A stretch of 30,898 nucleotides of DNA from Actinomycetota bacterium (lineage in GTDB: Bacteria; Actinomycetota; Actinomycetes; S36-B12; UBA5976). How positions within the stretch are numbered: the first letter of the stretch is position 1; every line of letters starts with the position of its first letter. Below the pieces are notes generated by a model, which was not told the DNA's origin, searched no databases, and saw nothing but the letters and a program-made list of their open reading frames with translations. The position numbers and the translations under genes were made by a program. Shown here in pieces: positions 27,524-30,898 of this stretch. The stretch lies in the NCBI GenBank assembly GCA_947486505.1, contig CANKTT010000003.1:1-30898 (forward strand). Reading direction: 5' to 3'.

Positions 27524-28714
27524 ATGTCCGGTCGTTTATTCACTTCTGAATCCGTAACTGAAGGTCATCCAGACAAGATGGCAGATCAGATTTCTGATGC
27601 CATTCTTGATGATCTTTTAGCTCAAGATCCAAAGAGCCGAGTTGCCGTGGAAACCATGCTGACAACTGGACAAATCCACGTTGCTGGTGAAGTTACGACT
27701 AGCGGATTTGCCGACGTGATGGCACTTGTTCGCACCGTGGTGAACGAAATTGGCTACGACAGTTCCGAAAAAGGCTTCGATGGCAACTCTTGTGGAATTT
27801 CAGTATCTATCGGTGCACAGTCGCCAGACATCGCACAAGGCGTAGACGATGCATTCGAAGAGCGGGTTTCAGGATCAGAAGATCCACTGGACCGCCAAGG
27901 TGCCGGCGACCAAGGATTGATGTTTGGTTACGCGTCGGATGACACACCAGAACTTATGCCGCTACCAATCACAATCGCTCACCGTCTAGCTGAGCAACTA
28001 ACTTCAGTTCGTAAGTCCGGCCAGATGGCTTACCTTCGCCCCGACGGTAAGACTCAAGTAACCATTGAATACGACGGAGATCGTCCAGTTCGCCTCGACA
28101 CAGTTGTGGTTTCTTCCCAGCACGCAGAAAACATTGATTTAGACAAGCAACTTGCGCCAGAAGTGCGTGCACTTGTAGTTGAGCCGATTCTTGCCAAGTT
28201 CGACATCGACGCAACAGACTTCAAACTGTTGGTAAATCCAACTGGCAAGTTCGTTGTTGGTGGACCAATGGGTGATGCTGGCCTAACCGGCCGAAAGATA
28301 ATCGTTGACACTTACGGTGGCATGGCTCGTCATGGTGGTGGCGCTTTCTCAGGTAAAGATCCATCAAAGGTTGACCGGTCAGCAGCGTATGCCATGCGTT
28401 GGGTTGCAAAGAATGTTGTTGCTGCCGGTTTAGCTAAGCGTTGTGAAGTACAGGTTGCTTACGCCATCGGCAAGGCACACCCAGTCGGCGTATTCGTGGA
28501 AACTTTTGGAACCGGAACAGTTCCAGAAGAAAACATTCGCCAAGCAGTTTTGAAAGTATTCGATCTTCGCCCAGCCGCGATCATCGCAGACCTAGAACTT
28601 CTAAACACCAATGTCGTTAAGTACCGCCCAACAGCGGCATACGGACACTTCGGCCGCCCAGGATTCACTTGGGAGCGCACGGATCGCGCCGAAGCACTTA
28701 AGGCCTCAATCTAA
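27524..28714 (+). CDS. metK: S-adenosylmethionine synthetase
   Basis: MetK makes SAM from methionine and ATP. The 396-residue protein has the N-terminal [21 protein letters not shown] with His15, the ATP-site [11 protein letters not shown] (126-136) and the [16 protein letters not shown] phosphate loop (271-286). [16 protein letters not shown] and the C-terminal [12 protein letters not shown] are typical. Its SD, GAGGGG, lies seven bases from the ATG and can be paired by an upstream GCCCCT. It has its own promoter and a strong terminator, so it is probably a single-gene unit. Confidence 0.98.
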   Translation: MSGRLFTSESVTEGHPDKMADQISDAILDDLLAQDPKSRVAVETMLTTGQIHVAGEVTTSGFADVMALVRTVVNEIGYDSSEKGFDGNSCGISVSIGAQSPDIAQGVDDAFEERVSGSEDPLDRQGAGDQGLMFGYASDDTPELMPLPITIAHRLAEQLTSVRKSGQMAYLRPDGKTQVTIEYDGDRPVRLDTVVVSSQHAENIDLDKQLAPEVRALVVEPILAKFDIDATDFKLLVNPTGKFVVGGPMGDAGLTGRKIIVDTYGGMARHGGGAFSGKDPSKVDRSAAYAMRWVAKNVVAAGLAKRCEVQVAYAIGKAHPVGVFVETFGTGTVPEENIRQAVLKVFDLRPAAIIADLELLNTNVVKYRPTAAYGHFGRPGFTWERTDRAEALKASI

Positions 28715-28730
28715 ACCAAGCAATCTCCAA

Positions 28731-28766
28731 ACAAAGGGTCAGGATTTTTCCTGACCCTTTGTCTTT
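28731..28766 (+). terminator. intrinsic terminator of metK
   Basis: ACAAAGGGTCAGGA and TCCTGACCCTTTGT form a perfect 14-pair stem with loop TTTT, 16 bases after the metK stop, followed by CTTTG. Because the stem begins with AAA and ends in TTT it could also act on the other strand, but no convergent gene is present. Confidence 0.88.
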
Positions 28767-28822
28767 GCCCACAGATAACTTGCGTGCGAAGAATTGCGAT
28801 CCAACCGAGTTCAAGCTCTGAA

Positions 28823-28913
28823 ATTCCTGTGAAACAAAGCCGAACGTCTAAAAAGCAATTTATGCCAAAATCTGATGGCATAAATTGCGGGTTCGGCGTG
28901 TTTGCACAGGAAT
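28823..28913. repeat. 91-bp nested inverted repeat
   Basis: The outer arms are 28823-28845 and 28891-28913. Read on opposite strands, both begin GTTCGGC and end CACAGGAAT and match at 19 of 23 positions. Inside them is a perfect 13-pair hairpin, GCAATTTATGCCA / TGGCATAAATTGC (28855-28888), with loop AAATCTGA. The shape fits a MITE-like element, a small structured RNA or a protein-binding site. No U-tract follows the inner stem. No clear target-site duplication is seen. Confidence 0.7.
28889..28907 (+). repeat. 19-bp box, copy 1
   Basis: GGGTTCGGCGTGTTTGCAC, identical to the copy at 28957-28975. It contains GTG-TTTG-CAC, an interrupted dyad. It overlaps the right arm of the inverted repeat at 28823-28913. 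Confidence 0.85.
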
Positions 28914-28956
28914 GAAAGAGGGCGGCTGCTCAAACCCGTAAGTCACGGGCCGATGG

Positions 28957-28975
28957 GGGTTCGGCGTGTTTGCAC
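28957..28975 (+). repeat. 19-bp box, copy 2
   Basis: Exact second copy of GGGTTCGGCGTGTTTGCAC, 68 bases downstream of the first and about 65 bases before priA. Its flanks differ from copy 1: AGGAAT is replaced by CCAAGG, and the upstream hairpin is CCCGT/ACGGG, so only the box itself is conserved. Confidence 0.85.
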
Positions 28976-29039
28976 CCAAGGGTAAGCACGTAAAGTCAAC
29001 ACCAATACGTCTGTCAGATAAGAATGAAAGACTGTTCCC

Positions 29040-30898
29040 GTGAGTGACGATCAACTGAGCCTGGTCCCAGGCAAAAAGAAGCTGGTAAAGGCAGAAGTTC
29101 CGATTGCCAAAAATGCTCCGGTGGCTCACATCATCATCGACAGCCCCCTCCCACATCTTGATCGAGTATTCGATTACGCAGTTCCCGAGAAGTTTTCTGA
29201 GACTGCCCAACCTGGAGTTCGCGTCCGAGTTCGATTCGCTGGAAAGCTAACTGATGGCTGGCTAATCTCACGTTCGGATGAAAGCGAACACCCAGGAACG
29301 CTCGCAGCATTAACCAATGTGATTTCGCCTGAAGTCGCCTTAATCCCTGAAGTCCTTGAACTCGCGCAATCAGTTATGGCTCGTCAAGCTGGAACACTTT
29401 CGGATGTTTTACGCAGCGCGATCCCAAACCGTCATGCAGCAGCCGAAGCAACAGAGTTCCCCGAATCGCCAAACGTTGTCGACATCGAACCAACTGCTTG
29501 GGCTGATTACGTAGGTGGTTCTGCGCTAATTAAACGAACGATTGCAAGTGAGGCGCCTCGGGCAATCGTCACCACAGGTTGCGATGATCCAGCCACATTG
29601 ATTGCGCAATATGCAATTACTATTTCCGCAAACCATGGAAACATCGCAGTTGTTGTCCCAGATCGCGCTGCAATTGATCGAGTTATCGAATCTCTCGTTT
29701 CACTTGGTTGCCCAAAATCTGCAGTCGCCATCCTGGCGGCCGATGATGGCCCAGCCCAGAGATATCGCAACTGGCTTTCTGTACTTAGAGGTACTGCAAG
29801 CATTGTGGTCGGAACTCGCTCTGCGGTATTTGCCCCATTTGCCGAACTCACTGCAATCTGTGTTTGGGACGACTGGAATGAAACTTTGTCTGATCCGCAA
29901 GCGCCTTACTGGCATGCTCGCGATGTTGCAGTCCTGCGCAGCGCACAACAGAACACCGCGTTGGTTTTTATCGGTGCGACCATGTCAGTTGAATCCTGCG
30001 CACTGATGCCATGGCTGGCACACGTTGCAAAAAACCGAGATCAACTAAGAAATGAATCTCCAAAAGTTCGAAGTGCACTTGATGAAGCGGGATCAAAAAT
30101 CAATCCAGCTGCTAGCGGATCACGAATACCTTCAGCTGTGATGCAGGGTATGAAAACAGCACTTGCAAAAGGCCCAGTTTTAGTTTTAGTCTCTCGCCTT
30201 GGTTACTCGCCACGAATAGTGTGCGATACCTGCAGAACCTCTGCACTGTGCTCAAACTGCAATGGATCATTAATGCAGACGGCTCGTTCCAGTGCACCAA
30301 TCTGTCATTTGTGTGGTCACATTGAATCCAAATGGAATTGCAAAAAGTGCAAAGGAAACTCAATCCGGGCAGCTGCAGTCGGTAGTGAACGAACTGCCGA
30401 AGAACTTGGTCGAGCATTTCCTGGGATTCCAGTTCGCTCCTCAACTTCAGATCACATCTTGCGCACGGTTGACTCACGCCCGGCAATCGTGGTGGCAACC
30501 GCTGGCGCTGCGCCAATCGCGCAAGGTGGTTATGCCGCCGCAATTTTGCTAGATGGAAACGCCATGCTGTCTCGTCCTGAATTAAGCGCGACCCAGGAAA
30601 CTTTTGCTAAGTGGAATGAATGCGCCTCACTTGTCCGACCTGGTGGGGAAGTGATCGTGGTAGCAGATTCCGAGCATCCAGCTGTTCAAGCATTGATTCG
30701 TCATGATCCAGCTGGTTTTGCTCAACGTGAACTTGAACAGCGCAAGCAAGTGTCTTTGCCGCCTGCAGCGCGCCTTGCCGCTTTAACAGGTGAACAATCA
30801 GATATTGACGATGCGCTGGCAATGCTGGAACTGAATCCGGAAACCTTAGTTCGAGGTCCGGTACCAGGCAAAGACAACCAAGTTCGCATGCTGATTTC
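29040..30898 (+). CDS. priA: primosomal protein PriA-like (helicase-degenerate), N-terminal part
   Basis: The frame opens at GTG 29040 and runs off the right edge after about 619 residues, so the gene is partial. PriA recognises stalled forks and directs replication restart. The N-terminal 3'-end-binding domain has VAHIIIDSPLPHLDRVFDY and PGVRVRVRFAGK. The eight zinc cysteines are complete: 395, 398, 404, 407, 422, 425, 434 and 437. The helicase motifs are degraded: near residues 175-185 TTGCDDPATL stands where GVTGSGKT is expected, and DDWNETL near 275 replaces DEEH, though YWHARDVA is kept. Loss of helicase motifs is known for actinobacterial PriA. The GTG has only a weak SD, so the start is the best of those seen, not certain. 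Confidence 0.9.
   Translation, partial: MSDDQLSLVPGKKKLVKAEVPIAKNAPVAHIIIDSPLPHLDRVFDYAVPEKFSETAQPGVRVRVRFAGKLTDGWLISRSDESEHPGTLAALTNVISPEVALIPEVLELAQSVMARQAGTLSDVLRSAIPNRHAAAEATEFPESPNVVDIEPTAWADYVGGSALIKRTIASEAPRAIVTTGCDDPATLIAQYAITISANHGNIAVVVPDRAAIDRVIESLVSLGCPKSAVAILAADDGPAQRYRNWLSVLRGTASIVVGTRSAVFAPFAELTAICVWDDWNETLSDPQAPYWHARDVAVLRSAQQNTALVFIGATMSVESCALMPWLAHVAKNRDQLRNESPKVRSALDEAGSKINPAASGSRIPSAVMQGMKTALAKGPVLVLVSRLGYSPRIVCDTCRTSALCSNCNGSLMQTARSSAPICHLCGHIESKWNCKKCKGNSIRAAAVGSERTAEELGRAFPGIPVRSSTSDHILRTVDSRPAIVVATAGAAPIAQGGYAAAILLDGNAMLSRPELSATQETFAKWNECASLVRPGGEVIVVADSEHPAVQALIRHDPAGFAQRELEQRKQVSLPPAARLAALTGEQSDIDDALAMLELNPETLVRGPVPGKDNQVRMLI

Larger units (their letters stand above)
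28767..29039. other. metK-priA intergenic region
   Basis: A long gap for this compact window. No plausible gene is seen on either strand; one open minus-strand frame starts inside priA and covers the repeats. The region holds an inverted-repeat element (28823-28913), a duplicated 19-base box (28889-28907 and 28957-28975) and a small hairpin CCCGT/ACGGG (28935-28949). The priA promoter should be here; TAAAGT at 28991-28996, with TTGCAC 15 bases upstream inside the second box, is a possible but short-spaced candidate. Confidence 0.5.

Noticed and set aside
28771..28785. ACAGATAACTT as a DnaA box or link to the pyk repeat
   Set aside because: It matches the TTATCCACA consensus poorly on either strand and shares only AGATAAC with the pyk palindromes.
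28860..29210. Minus-strand frame of 116 codons over the metK-priA gap
   Set aside because: It runs through the repeats and into the coding start of priA, and its translation shows no recognisable motif.

Overview
The window looks like a contiguous piece of chromosome from a low-GC (about 45-50 % by eye), compactly coded actinobacterium. Three things point to Actinobacteria: a PriA-type isomerase in the his cluster next to a trp cluster without trpF, the Trp-associated membrane protein and HGxxPAAW small protein inside the trp operon, and the order gmk-rpoZ-coaBC-metK-priA with a helicase-degenerate PriA. Low GC, very short gaps and many ATGA/TAATG overlaps suggest a streamlined lineage such as the freshwater acI/Nanopelagicales group. 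That placement is inference. All genes but one are on the + strand, and none is visibly broken.

Layout: (1) 1-1020, the 3' end of dnaE and a convergent ybaK-like deacylase. (2) 1065-11878, a his-trp biosynthetic block: hisD-hisC-hisB-hisH-hisA(PriA)-hisF, then hisI-trpE-membrane protein-HGxxPAAW protein-trpC-trpB-trpA. PriA probably serves both pathways. hisG, hisE, trpG and trpD are not in the window. (3) 11983-15318, a membrane-anchored DsbA-like protein, lgt and pyk. (4) 15301-15428, three near-identical palindromic repeats, the first overlapping the pyk stop. (5) 15446-25170, a full pyrimidine operon under a PyrR-binding leader hairpin: pyrR-pyrB-pyrC-carA-carB-pyrK-pyrD-pyrF, making UMP except for the PyrE step. 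(6) 25265-28714, gmk, rpoZ, coaBC and metK (GMP phosphorylation, RNA polymerase omega, coenzyme A, S-adenosylmethionine). (7) 28715-29039, a strong metK terminator and a structured intergenic region. (8) 29040 to the end, the start of priA (primosomal PriA-like protein).

The protein-coding content is conserved housekeeping metabolism, and I see no defence system, prophage, transposase, tRNA, rRNA or CRISPR. The unexplained signals are non-coding. The metK leader has nested complementarities that sequester the Shine-Dalgarno (SD) sequence, can form a pseudoknot and hold a 10-codon ORF; it may be a SAM-responsive element. Tandem palindromes lie between pyk and pyrR, and an inverted-repeat element with a duplicated 19-bp box lies between metK and priA.
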